This document shows positions 26,735 to 35,258 of a stretch of 64,000 nt of DNA, in pieces (positions within the stretch are counted from its first letter, which is position 1; each line of letters starts with the position of its first letter). This stretch comes from Bacteroidota bacterium (GTDB lineage: Bacteria > Bacteroidota > Bacteroidia > Chitinophagales > BACL12). The notes under the pieces are model-generated. The model was not told the origin of the DNA. It saw nothing but the letters and a program-made list of their open reading frames with translations, and ran no database searches. The stretch covers positions 992,001-1,056,000 of the forward strand of contig JADKAC010000005.1 of the NCBI GenBank assembly GCA_016715425.1, given 5' to 3'. The position numbers and the translations under genes were made by a program.

Positions 26735-27658
26735 TTATTTATTTTGAGCTTCGGCTGCTGTTGGATAGTCTGAAATTTTATAATGCATATTTGCATTAGA
26801 ATTAATTTCAACCACCTGCATTACTGATTTATCCATAGTTGAATTATCAATAGTGGTTACTTCCATTAAAGATCCACTTGGATAATTATATGGAGTTGCC
26901 GCAACTGCAGGAGAGCCTGCCATTCCAAAACTATAAATGCTGTGAGCTCCATAAATATTCTCATCGGTTAACCACATCTCCATACTTCCATTTTCATTTT
27001 CCTGACTATAACCTTTACATGTTTTGCCTAAAATTGTTTTTGTACCCAATGATTTTAATTCAGGATAATCTGCAATACTTGTAGTGTTGGAATCTGTATT
27101 CGCTTCAGCCATAGCAGCCATTGCTGCAGAATCTGCTTGGATTGAATATGCTAAACGACTGCGTTCGGTACCATCACGCATCAACATCACGAAAGCACCA
27201 TTTTTAAAATCATTGATAAGCATAATATCCTGATCATTTTTTTTGGTTTCATCATCCTCAATTGCAGTCCCCATATAATTAAAATTATCGCTGGAATGTG
27301 TTTTCATATAACTGGTTTCTTCTATCTTTCCTTTTTTATTGAAAGTTTGAATTTGCATTTTTATAACCCGGTCAAATACATATTCTTCTTCTAAAACTAC
27401 ATTGGTATCTAACACAAAGGGAAATCCACCACCGGCTTCACCGGTATATAAACCTGAATAATATTTACCGATTACCCTATCCCAATATTTATCTACAACA
27501 CGATCTGCGGCTTTATTTATCTCTTCATCAATTTTTCGATCAATGGCATCACCCATTGCATTCATAGCCTTATCTTTTATAGCATCAAAAATTTGTGCCT
27601 GAGATGTGAAAGACGTAATTAAAAAAATAATTAGAGCAGACAGATTGATTTTTTTCAT
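26735..27658 (-). CDS. DUF4412-domain exported protein
   Basis: A 307-residue protein with a signal peptide (LIIFLITSFTSQAQ), an amphipathic Asp/Lys-rich helical stretch (KDKAMNAMGDAIDRKIDEEI, residues 26-60) and a C-terminal beta domain with LGTKTILGKTCKGYSQENEN followed by MEMWLTDE, which is the pattern of DUF4412 (TIGK..KGY..E..G...E.W). The domain's function is unknown; it is common in Bacteroidota envelopes. Convergent with the PNGase F-like gene, ten bases apart. Confidence 0.78.
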   Translation of the reverse strand: MKKINLSALIIFLITSFTSQAQIFDAIKDKAMNAMGDAIDRKIDEEINKAADRVVDKYWDRVIGKYYSGLYTGEAGGGFPFVLDTNVVLEEEYVFDRVIKMQIQTFNKKGKIEETSYMKTHSSDNFNYMGTAIEDDETKKNDQDIMLINDFKNGAFVMLMRDGTERSRLAYSIQADSAAMAAMAEANTDSNTTSIADYPELKSLGTKTILGKTCKGYSQENENGSMEMWLTDENIYGAHSIYSFGMAGSPAVAATPYNYPSGSLMEVTTIDNSTMDKSVMQVVEINSNANMHYKISDYPTAAEAQNK

Positions 27659-27689
27659 GACTTAATATTTTATAGTTTAGGTAAACAGG

Positions 27690-27746
27690 GTTTTGGGGGT
27701 TTTTGTTTTTTTTAAAAAAAAAATTTTAAAAAAAAAAAAAAACAAT
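27690..27746. repeat. Homopolymer-rich G/T/A tract
   Basis: On the plus strand about 25 bases of G and T only (27690-27713) run straight into A and T only (27714-27742), including runs of 10 A and 15 A. It occupies the short gap between the prolyl oligopeptidase stop and the DUF4412 start. The long A/T runs could serve as a transcription stop, or could be an assembly weak spot. Confidence 0.6.
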
Positions 27747-29825
27747 TTATTTAAGTTTCATCAGCAAATAGGTAAATGTTAATGCAGACATTTTTGCTTG
27801 TTGCTCATTTGTAGAAGCGCCTCCATGTCCACCTTCAATATTTTCATAATAATAAATTTTTGATCCCATCTCTTCCATTTTTGCAGCCATTTTTCTGGCA
27901 TGTCCGGGATGTACTCTATCATCTCTGGTGGATGTTAAGAATAATACTTCGGGATATTTTGTTCCCTGTTTCAGATTGTGATACGGAGAATATTTTTTAA
28001 TATAATCCCACTCTTCCGGAATATCCGGATTGCCATATTCACCCATCCAACTTGCACCGGCTAATAATTTATTATATCGTTTCATATCCAATAAAGGAAC
28101 AGCACAAACAATGGCATTGTATAATTCCGGATGTTGAGTAAGGGCAACACCCATTAATAAACCGCCATTACTTCCACCTTGAATTCCCAAATGTTGGGGT
28201 GATGTAATTCCACGAGTTATTAAATCATTTGAAACAGCAAAGAAATCATCATAAACATTTTGACGCTTTTCTTTCATGCCATCCAAATGCCATTGCGGAC
28301 CAAACTCCCCACCACCACGAATATTTGCAAGCACATACACACCGCCATTCTCTAACCATGCCTTACCAATAGTTGCTGAATAATAAGGAAGCTTAGATAC
28401 TTCAAACCCACCATAAGCAGTAAGTAAAGTTGGGTTACTTCCATCGAGTTTAATGTTTTTTGGAGACACAATAAAATATGGAATCATTGTGCCGTCCATT
28501 GATTTTGCATGCAGTTGTTCTACTTTATAATTACTTGCATCAAAGTATGCAGGCAATGTTTGAAAATCATCTAATGTATTTGTGTTTGCATCAGCTACAA
28601 ACAAAGTTGTTGGTGTAAGAAAATTATTAAAAGTAAAATAATATATATCGGAAAGTTCATCGCTTGCAATAACACTTATACTACCTAATTCCGGTGCAGG
28701 TACTTTTATAGCTTTCCATCCTTGGGGAGTTTTATTATAAGAATATAATTCGCTGATTACATTCGAAGTAATATTTACTACCAATCTTGATTTTGTGGAT
28801 GTAACACTATTTACGCTGCTAAATGCATCAGGCATATATATCAGTTCTGCATCTTTTTTACCTTGAAGTAATTGTTCTAAATCCAAGCTGATTAATGCGC
28901 CTTGTTTATATGTAGTGTTGTCAATTTTCCAATCGGATTTTAAAGAAATTATTATTTGATTATTGAGCAATCCATTAAATTGACAATCTATTGGGATATC
29001 TAATTTAACCGGTTTATTATTTACAAGAAAATAAATATTAGATGTAAAAAAATCAGGTGCATTCGAAATAATTCCATATTGTTTTCCATTATCACGCATC
29101 ACATATCCCCAAGTGCCCACATCTTCTTTTTTACCGGTAAAAATTAATTCTGCTTTATTTAATGCCGTTCCTCTTTTCCAAATTTTCACTTCGTTAGGAT
29201 AGCCGGATGTTGTCATTGAATTTTCGCCGAAATCCGAAGAAACAATGAGTGTATTTTCATCCAGATAACTTGCACTACCTTTTGATTCAGGCATAAAAAA
29301 TCCTTCTTTAATAAATGATTTTGTAGCAATAGAATATTCACGGGTTTCTGTTGCATCACCACCGCCTTTACTAAGATTTACAAGGAATCGCTCATAGTTA
29401 GGAAAAAGTCCTTCAGCGCTTTTAAATACCCACATCACATTATCTGCTGCAGACATAGAATCCAGATCAAGTAGTATTTCCCAATTCGCAACCCCATTTA
29501 AATAATTGCCTTTAGTGGCTCGTCGCCAAATTCCTCGAACATGTTCTGCGTCTTGCCAAAAATTATAAACATAATCACCATATACAGATGGATATACGAT
29601 TCGATCCTCTGAATTATAAATAGCAAGACTTGCATCATAAATACCTTGATATTCAGGTTGACTAGTTAATAAATCGAAAGTGATTTTATTTTGGCTAGTT
29701 ACAAATTCCATGGCCTTATCTCCATCAATTTCTTCCAGCCACAGAAAAGAATCTTCTTGTTGAGAAAATATAGATTGAATTAAACTGAAAGTGCAAATGA
29801 TTAGAATTGAAAATTTAATATTCAT
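27747..29825 (-). CDS. Prolyl oligopeptidase (peptidase family S9A), exported
   Basis: A 692-residue serine peptidase that cuts after proline in short peptides. The signal-like leader (FSILIICTFSLIQSIFSQ) suggests the periplasm. The N-terminal part (about 25-410) is the seven-bladed propeller that gates access; the C-terminal alpha/beta hydrolase has the nucleophile Ser in GIQGGSNGGLL (about S552), Asp in TSTRDDRVHPG (about D635) and His in EGGHGG (about H667). Length matches the family. Spacing of 66 bases to the upstream GNAT gene. Confidence 0.95.
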   Translation of the reverse strand: MNIKFSILIICTFSLIQSIFSQQEDSFLWLEEIDGDKAMEFVTSQNKITFDLLTSQPEYQGIYDASLAIYNSEDRIVYPSVYGDYVYNFWQDAEHVRGIWRRATKGNYLNGVANWEILLDLDSMSAADNVMWVFKSAEGLFPNYERFLVNLSKGGGDATETREYSIATKSFIKEGFFMPESKGSASYLDENTLIVSSDFGENSMTTSGYPNEVKIWKRGTALNKAELIFTGKKEDVGTWGYVMRDNGKQYGIISNAPDFFTSNIYFLVNNKPVKLDIPIDCQFNGLLNNQIIISLKSDWKIDNTTYKQGALISLDLEQLLQGKKDAELIYMPDAFSSVNSVTSTKSRLVVNITSNVISELYSYNKTPQGWKAIKVPAPELGSISVIASDELSDIYYFTFNNFLTPTTLFVADANTNTLDDFQTLPAYFDASNYKVEQLHAKSMDGTMIPYFIVSPKNIKLDGSNPTLLTAYGGFEVSKLPYYSATIGKAWLENGGVYVLANIRGGGEFGPQWHLDGMKEKRQNVYDDFFAVSNDLITRGITSPQHLGIQGGSNGGLLMGVALTQHPELYNAIVCAVPLLDMKRYNKLLAGASWMGEYGNPDIPEEWDYIKKYSPYHNLKQGTKYPEVLFLTSTRDDRVHPGHARKMAAKMEEMGSKIYYYENIEGGHGGASTNEQQAKMSALTFTYLLMKLK

Positions 29826-29891
29826 ATTTTATAATTTTTACATATTGCTTGAAGATAAAATGAAATTCCGGAAGATAAAAATGTTAATTTT

Positions 29892-30371
29892 TTATTTCTG
29901 TCGTTTATACAATTTTAATTTTTTAGACTTTGCAATACTTTCCGCAAGTTTTATTCCACCCGCAGAAAATGGCCAATAAAAAAGATACTCTATTGCATAT
30001 GTTTTTTGTATTTCTTCAATAGCCTTTAAAGTGAGTTGTCGTGCAATACCTTGTTGTTGATATTCGGGTAAAACGATTGCTGAGCATAAATACAATGCAT
30101 TAAAATTTGAATCAATAGATGTGTTATTTAATAAGTCTTGCTCATTGCATGTGTTATTTAAAAATGAATGCATTACATCTATAGTAGTTGGGATTAATAA
30201 TATCCAGGCAACAGGTCCATCGCCATAATCTAATTCAGAAACGGATGCAGGATGCAATGCAATAAGTGTTGATATTATAGTTTCATCCACTTGCAATTGT
30301 TGAGGATCATTTTGCACATCAAAAAAATCACTAACCATTTGCATCATACGATCAAGATTTGTTTTGCTCAT
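29892..30371 (-). CDS. GNAT-family N-acetyltransferase
   Basis: A 159-residue protein whose second half has YLCSAIVLPEYQQQGIARQLTLKAIEEI, the acetyl-CoA-binding motif A (Q/R-x-x-G-x-G/A) with Gln-Gln-Gly-Ile-Ala; the first half is less typical. The acetyl acceptor is unknown. It follows the membrane protein at 30390 by 18 bases on the same strand, so they are probably one transcript. Confidence 0.8.
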   Translation of the reverse strand: MSKTNLDRMMQMVSDFFDVQNDPQQLQVDETIISTLIALHPASVSELDYGDGPVAWILLIPTTIDVMHSFLNNTCNEQDLLNNTSIDSNFNALYLCSAIVLPEYQQQGIARQLTLKAIEEIQKTYAIEYLFYWPFSAGGIKLAESIAKSKKLKLYKRQK

Positions 30372-30389
30372 AGTAATAATTATAAATAA

Positions 30390-31070
30390 TTATTTATCAA
30401 TCATTATAAACCAATCACCTTTTACTATCCAGGAAATACCAAATGCCCATAATGCCAACCATTCAAAAATTAATACGATAGGAACATCGGTCCATATACC
30501 ATTTTTTTTCAACCATAATAAATATATACCGATAACAACAATGGAAAATAACATTATAACACCGCAAATGCGATAGATGCGATTGCGCTGTATTTTTTCA
30601 AGAGTAGGAACAGAATTCTTTTCTGTTTTGGTAAATAAAAACAATGAAAAATAACTGAGTAATAAAAAAAACAGAGAAGCAAAAATGAAATGTACTGTTT
30701 TGTAAGTAGTCATATCACAAGTAACACAAGCTCCCGCATCTTCTTTAATTGAGGTACTGAAAAAAACAATTGCTAATGCACAAATTCCTGTAAGGTTGGC
30801 TATAATCCCATCTATTTTTTCCGGTCCACGATAAGTAAAAAATGCAAATGCAAGAAATCCCATTAAAATTGCAAATACATCACGCATAATCGTGTGATAA
30901 TAATCGCTGAGAGAACTCAGCACATCAGGGCAATCGCTGAATGATTTTGCACCTAATATCAATATTAGTGGAAAGAAAAAACCCAATAACCCTATACTTC
31001 GGCGTATCCATAAAAAGGATACCAATTGATTCTGACCTCGACGTATTTCGGATGTATTTTGATTGCTCAT
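30390..31070 (-). CDS. Six-span membrane protein, DUF998-like
   Basis: A 226-residue integral membrane protein with about six hydrophobic spans (SIGLLGFFFPLILILGAKSF, VFAILMGFLAFAFFTYRG, GICALAIVFFSTSI, FIFASLFFLLLSYFSLFLF, ICGVIMLFSIVVIGIYLLW, LIFEWLALWAFGISWIV). The first loop has SDYYHTIMRDVF, with His and Asp next to the membrane, as in DUF998-type proteins. A pair of Cys (ACVTCDM) lies in the loop before span 4. Function unknown. Confidence 0.7.
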   Translation of the reverse strand: MSNQNTSEIRRGQNQLVSFLWIRRSIGLLGFFFPLILILGAKSFSDCPDVLSSLSDYYHTIMRDVFAILMGFLAFAFFTYRGPEKIDGIIANLTGICALAIVFFSTSIKEDAGACVTCDMTTYKTVHFIFASLFFLLLSYFSLFLFTKTEKNSVPTLEKIQRNRIYRICGVIMLFSIVVIGIYLLWLKKNGIWTDVPIVLIFEWLALWAFGISWIVKGDWFIMIDK

Positions 31071-31135
31071 TTTATGTATTTGTAATTAAATAAAGTTATT
31101 GAAATACAATATTGATATTTTTTGAGAATAGCATT

Positions 31136-31987
31136 TTATTTTTTCCAACGCTTATGACTCCATAACCACATTTCCGGATTGTCTTGAATTTTATGCTCTA
31201 ATATGCGTGTGAATTTTTCAATAATTTCCATTTCCTGATTTTGTTGCGGAAATTCCTCTATCATAACAAACGTGATTTCATAATATCCTCTGCGCAATTT
31301 TTTATAAGAAGGAAATACTAATGGTTGATTTGTTTTTTTTGCAATGCGTTCTGCTCCTATAAGAAATGCTGTTTCTTGATTCAGGAAAGTAGTGATATAT
31401 TGTTGTGCCCCGGGTCCAGGTCGCTGATCACCAACAATGTAATTGACAGATAATATTTTTTCCTGTTGCATCCGCAGCAGAGTTTTATAGCCTCTGTCTG
31501 ACTCAATACATAGAACACCAAATCTGCTTCGGATTTTTTTAATTAACGCATTATAATATTTATTAGAAAGCGGTTTGTATAGTGTGGTAGTGCTATGCGA
31601 AATAAGTAATGGTAAAAATGCGAGCCATTCCCAGTTGCCATCGTGTGCAGTATATAGAATTACACTTTTATTTTCCGAATAAATCCGTTCCAGTAATTCT
31701 TTGTTCTTTAATCGGAATCTTTTTTCAATTGCTTTTTTACTAATTGTAAGCACTTTAAAGGTTTCAAGTGTAAGATCACTAAAATGTTTGTAGAATTTTT
31801 TCTCGATTCTTTTAAGTGCTATCTCATTTAATTCTGGGAAAGCATTTTTTAAATTTTCGGCAACCACATTTCTACGATATCTCACTAAATAATAAAGCAC
31901 CAGAAAGGCGCAATCTGAAAGCAGATACAGTACTGGAAAAGGCAATATTGAAATTAGATAGAAGGGAAAAAATTTTAGACTTTTCAA
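31136..31987 (-). CDS. Lipid A biosynthesis-type acyltransferase (LpxL/HtrB family)
   Basis: Transfers a secondary acyl chain to lipid A or a related lipid. It has the HX4(D/E)-type catalytic motif as AHDGNWEW (about residues 114-121), a basic membrane-near start (FFPFYLISILPFPVLYLL), LYKPLSNKYYNALIKKIR, GDQRPGPG, and the C-terminal PEMWLWSHKRWKK. Length 283 is typical. It is 65 bases upstream of the DUF998-like gene on the same strand. The acyl donor and the lipid are not determined. Confidence 0.92.
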   Translation of the reverse strand: MKSLKFFPFYLISILPFPVLYLLSDCAFLVLYYLVRYRRNVVAENLKNAFPELNEIALKRIEKKFYKHFSDLTLETFKVLTISKKAIEKRFRLKNKELLERIYSENKSVILYTAHDGNWEWLAFLPLLISHSTTTLYKPLSNKYYNALIKKIRSRFGVLCIESDRGYKTLLRMQQEKILSVNYIVGDQRPGPGAQQYITTFLNQETAFLIGAERIAKKTNQPLVFPSYKKLRRGYYEITFVMIEEFPQQNQEMEIIEKFTRILEHKIQDNPEMWLWSHKRWKK

Positions 31988-32169
31988 TTTTTTGATTGAT
32001 CAATTATGCTTTAAAATAATTACTGTTGAATTGTAATTTTAGTTAGATTATAATACTTATGGCAAATTTAATTCTTTGCTCTATGCTTAAGGCATTTCTG
32101 AACGTATGAAAGGCAATGTTTATTGAAGAATATTTTTGTTAATCCACACTTTATTAAATCAAGGTAATT

Positions 32170-32177
32170 TACTTTTG
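32170..32177 (+). promoter_or_regulatory. -7 promoter element of the 32194 gene
   Basis: TACTTTTG followed by TGC, 16 bases before the ATG; fits TAnnTTTG. Confidence 0.45.
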
Positions 32178-32193
32178 TGCAAAATCATAACAT

Positions 32194-32979
32194 ATGAAAC
32201 TTTTAAACTACACATTTGTATTTCTGTTTGCATTCATGCTTTCCGTTTCGGTAAAGGCGCAGGACCTTTATACAGTAACCAGTGGTGAGCTTATATTTAG
32301 TTGGAATACCACCACCTTTAATGAGGCATTTCAACTTCAATATCCGGGCGCTTCAATGGAAGGAACGAGTATGCGATTCACATTATTCTTTCATATAGGA
32401 GAGTATCTGCATTACGATTTCAATAACAGCTTTGGATTATTTACCGGCCTAGGCATCCGCAATGTAGGTATGATTACTCAGGAAACATTACCTCAAACAG
32501 TTGCTCTGTCAGGACAAGATGTATCTTATACAGATTATAATATTGTACGTCGCCAATATTTTCTCGGTTTGCCACTTGCATTTAAGGTTGGTGATTTTGG
32601 CAAAAACTTTTATTTATTTGCCGGTGGTGAATACGAATTAGGTTTTGTATATAAGCAAAAATATTGGTCGGATACATTTGATAGAAATGGAGAAAAAACA
32701 AAATATGATGATTGGTTTGGTGAAGAAACACCATTGTTTATTCCTTCAGTTTTTGCCGGAATGCAATTTCCCGGCGGTGTAAATGTGCGCTTCAAATATT
32801 ACTTAGATGATTTCTTAGATAACACTTATTCTAAAAATTCAAATAGTCAGGATGGTGGAGAATTTAATATCAGTGATCTTACTAGATATTCTGAATCACA
32901 AGTATTCTATGTGTCTGCTTGCTGGCAATTTATTAATGGAGAGAAGAAGAAAGAAGAAGAAAGCGCAAAACTTTACTAA
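32194..32979 (+). CDS. Putative outer-membrane beta-barrel protein
   Basis: A 261-residue protein with a signal peptide (YTFVFLFAFMLSVSVKAQ) and strands alternating Gly and aromatics (FGLFTGLGIRNVGM, QYFLGLPLAFKVGDF, FYLFAGGEYELGFVYKQKYW, NVRFKYYLDDFL), as in 8- to 10-strand PorT/OmpW-like barrels. The last strand is SQVFYVSACWQF, followed by a short basic/acidic tail (NGEKKKEEESAKLY). Role unknown. Confidence 0.72.
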   Translation: MKLLNYTFVFLFAFMLSVSVKAQDLYTVTSGELIFSWNTTTFNEAFQLQYPGASMEGTSMRFTLFFHIGEYLHYDFNNSFGLFTGLGIRNVGMITQETLPQTVALSGQDVSYTDYNIVRRQYFLGLPLAFKVGDFGKNFYLFAGGEYELGFVYKQKYWSDTFDRNGEKTKYDDWFGEETPLFIPSVFAGMQFPGGVNVRFKYYLDDFLDNTYSKNSNSQDGGEFNISDLTRYSESQVFYVSACWQFINGEKKKEEESAKLY

Positions 32980-33026
32980 AAAAAATTTTTTCAGCACATC
33001 ATAAAAATATAATTGCAGGTCTCTAC

Positions 33027-33563
33027 TTAGTCGAAATCAAAACCGTTCAGGAATAAATCCCGAACACTTTGATTTGGATATTCTCCGGGACCTGCAATAT
33101 ATAACACACCTATTTTATTTCCGTCGGTCCAACTTTGCACTGAGTATTTATAGCCTTGCTTGTCTTGCCAAGAATCTATTACGCCAACCACATTTGGCTT
33201 GCTATCCAATGTCTGACCTTTAACATATCCGGTAGAAGAATGTATTTCAAATAAAGTCTTTATAAAATCGAGGTATCTGGTAATAAGTAATTCTTTTTCC
33301 TGAACATTATCACCAATAGGTTCCGCAAGCTTTACTGCAATCACACCAAAATAATAATTGTCATCACCGGAATATTCTGTGGTATATATCTGTGAGCTGT
33401 CTTCTGAATACGCCAAATCAAATGGAGGAGTATAAGGAGGTAAATACACCGAACATCCACATCCTTTCACAAATACCTTTTCTAATTTTAATTCAGTAGA
33501 GTTTTGGGAAAATATATTCGTGGTAAATACTAAGATTGCAGAAATAAAAATAAATTGACGCAT
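33027..33563 (-). CDS. Hypothetical exported protein
   Basis: A 178-residue protein with a signal peptide (QFIFISAILVFTTNIFSQ). The mature part has a CGCSVYLPPYTPP motif (two Cys at about residues 35-37) and ends in a small alpha/beta domain (VIDSWQDKQGYKYSV, IGVLYIAGPGEYPN). It resembles stress- or lipoprotein-type domains that use PsbP/DUF1795-like folds, but the match is not good enough to name. Preceded by the FISUMP gene. Confidence 0.68.
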   Translation of the reverse strand: MRQFIFISAILVFTTNIFSQNSTELKLEKVFVKGCGCSVYLPPYTPPFDLAYSEDSSQIYTTEYSGDDNYYFGVIAVKLAEPIGDNVQEKELLITRYLDFIKTLFEIHSSTGYVKGQTLDSKPNVVGVIDSWQDKQGYKYSVQSWTDGNKIGVLYIAGPGEYPNQSVRDLFLNGFDFD

Positions 33564-33605
33564 CGGATTTTCAAATTAAAATTTATATTTCAGCTGAATG
33601 AATGA

Positions 33606-34274
33606 TTATAATTTTTCTTTAATACATCGGATAGATAATCCACCATCTTTAGCTGAATTATGAGAGACTACAATGTTGGAATTAAAATAAGTATAAAAGA
33701 AATATGCAGTATAACGATCCTTACTTGTAGCAGACCACCAACCACCACCAATTCCGATTGCATTAAACGAACCATCATCATATCTATATCCACCGGGCTT
33801 GGCATTAAAGCCACTTGAATTACTGCCATTGCCATCGTAAAGCCATCCGGTTTCACTTTTCATTTTTTCACCAGCATCAGAATTGCCAACATTCTTTATC
33901 AAAGTTTTAAAGTCTTGCTCCGATGGAATTTTCCAACCTTCCGGAGCTAAGCCTCGAGGATCGTTTACTGCAAACCAATTATATAATTTGCCCACTGTTG
34001 TATCCTTACCATTATCATTCATGTAATAACACCAAGCCGATGATTCTGTGGCTGCTGCTTTTGACCATTCACTATCAGTTTGTGCCTCCGGAATCGGATC
34101 GCCATTGCGGAATGTACTTACATTCAGGTTTTCAGCAAACCATCTTTGGTTGTTAATTTTCACGGTTAAATATGTTGTCCCATCTTGTGCAATCACCTGT
34201 GATTGTACATAAGTAGAATTAAAGTTTGTTAGAGTAATAGAAACAAGAAGAATTTTAATAACTGATAATTTCAT
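33606..34274 (-). CDS. FISUMP-domain (major paralogous domain) exported protein
   Basis: The signal peptide of MKLSVIKILLVS sets the start at 34274; the frame's first ATG at 34331 would add 19 unlikely residues. The mature protein is a Fibrobacter succinogenes major paralogous domain: INNQRWFAENLNVSTFRNGD, AWCYYMNDN, KLYNWFAVND, PEGWKIPSEQDFKTL and the GGWWSATSKD...GLSIRCIKE ending. This domain is frequent in Bacteroidota surface proteins; its function is not known. 222 residues, with no T9SS tail, so it may sit in the periplasm. Confidence 0.88.
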   Translation of the reverse strand: MKLSVIKILLVSITLTNFNSTYVQSQVIAQDGTTYLTVKINNQRWFAENLNVSTFRNGDPIPEAQTDSEWSKAAATESSAWCYYMNDNGKDTTVGKLYNWFAVNDPRGLAPEGWKIPSEQDFKTLIKNVGNSDAGEKMKSETGWLYDGNGSNSSGFNAKPGGYRYDDGSFNAIGIGGGWWSATSKDRYTAYFFYTYFNSNIVVSHNSAKDGGLSIRCIKEKL

Positions 34275-34389
34275 TTTCAATAATTTAATTAAAAAAAATT
34301 TCTGAAGGGTTAAATTATAGATGTATTGCAAGTGTTTAATTAAAATAAATACTTAAAGTAAATGCCTGTATTATAAATGTGGGTATGAA

Positions 34390-34914
34390 TTAATAATTAT
34401 CATGTAATTCTTCTTGTAATTCATTTGCGCCTAAAGTGATTTTATATTTAGCGGCAAATTCTTGTTGCGCTTCTGCAAATTCTTGATCAAACATAGCCTC
34501 TTGCTCTACAATTGCATTTACAATGGTTTCGATTTGATTGCTAATCTCATCAGTGTATTCGGTTACAAAAAATAAATCAAGCAATTGATAATAAAAGGTA
34601 CTCATGCTTTTAACATAATAGCCAAATAATTCAGTGGAGGCATTGTAAAATCTAATATTGTCTTCAAACGGCCCTGCTTGTTTTACCGTTTGTAAAGCTT
34701 GTTCAGCAACTATTACCAAAGTATCGAGTGCAGTTTTAATTATTTCTTTAGATGGATTTTCGTTACCCATCAAGTCGTTAAATTTTATAATTTCCGATCC
34801 TACTTTTGTTTGTTGGCCAACAATAAAATCATTATAACTGATTGCATCAGTAAAATTTTGGGATTGAGCAAATATTGCAATTCCTAAAAGGAAAAGAAAA
34901 AGGAGTTTTTGCAT
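34390..34914 (-). CDS. LIC11966-like exported helical protein
   Basis: A 174-residue protein with a signal peptide (LFLFLLGIAIFAQSQ), then an all-helical body (AISYNDFIVGQQTKVGSEII to EQEAMFDQEFAEAQQEFAAK). The phrase YNDFIVGQQ and the helical layout resemble the LIC11966 family of surface proteins. There are no Cys and no transmembrane segments after the leader. Function unknown. Confidence 0.7.
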   Translation of the reverse strand: MQKLLFLFLLGIAIFAQSQNFTDAISYNDFIVGQQTKVGSEIIKFNDLMGNENPSKEIIKTALDTLVIVAEQALQTVKQAGPFEDNIRFYNASTELFGYYVKSMSTFYYQLLDLFFVTEYTDEISNQIETIVNAIVEQEAMFDQEFAEAQQEFAAKYKITLGANELQEELHDNY

Positions 34915-35258
34915 AAATTTTAATGGTGTTTTACTGTGTTAGTGTATGAATTGTAATTGATAATCGTCATCTGAAGGGTTCAAAATTAATCTAATAATGA
35001 AACCATATAAAAATTTAAGCACACAAATAAACAAGAAAGATGCCTATAAATTTTTATCCTTTGCAATAGATATTTAATAGTGCGATACTATTAATCTCTA
35101 TTAGAAATTAAAGCGGAAACGGAAAATTATTGCCTGTAAGTATTAGGCTTTGCTACCAAAACCCAAATAATGTTTGTGATTTTGAGATATGTAATTTTAT
35201 AATTATAAGCTGTATTCTATAAATCCCCTTAAAAACCCATACCTTTGCGCCTCTTTTT
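34915..35258. other. Intergenic region, 344 bases
   Basis: Separates the divergent LIC11966-like gene and typA. I see the typA -7 element at its right end, a 26-codon frame at 34997-35077 that is not convincing as a gene, and otherwise AT-rich sequence without hairpins or repeats. Confidence 0.6.
35240..35247 (+). promoter_or_regulatory. -7 promoter element of typA
   Basis: TACCTTTG followed by CGCC, 11 bases before the ATG; fits TAnnTTTG. Confidence 0.5.

Noticed and set aside
34997..35077. 26-codon plus-strand frame before typA
   Set aside because: Too short, lysine- and asparagine-rich as any AT-rich sequence would give, and no promoter or conservation signal.
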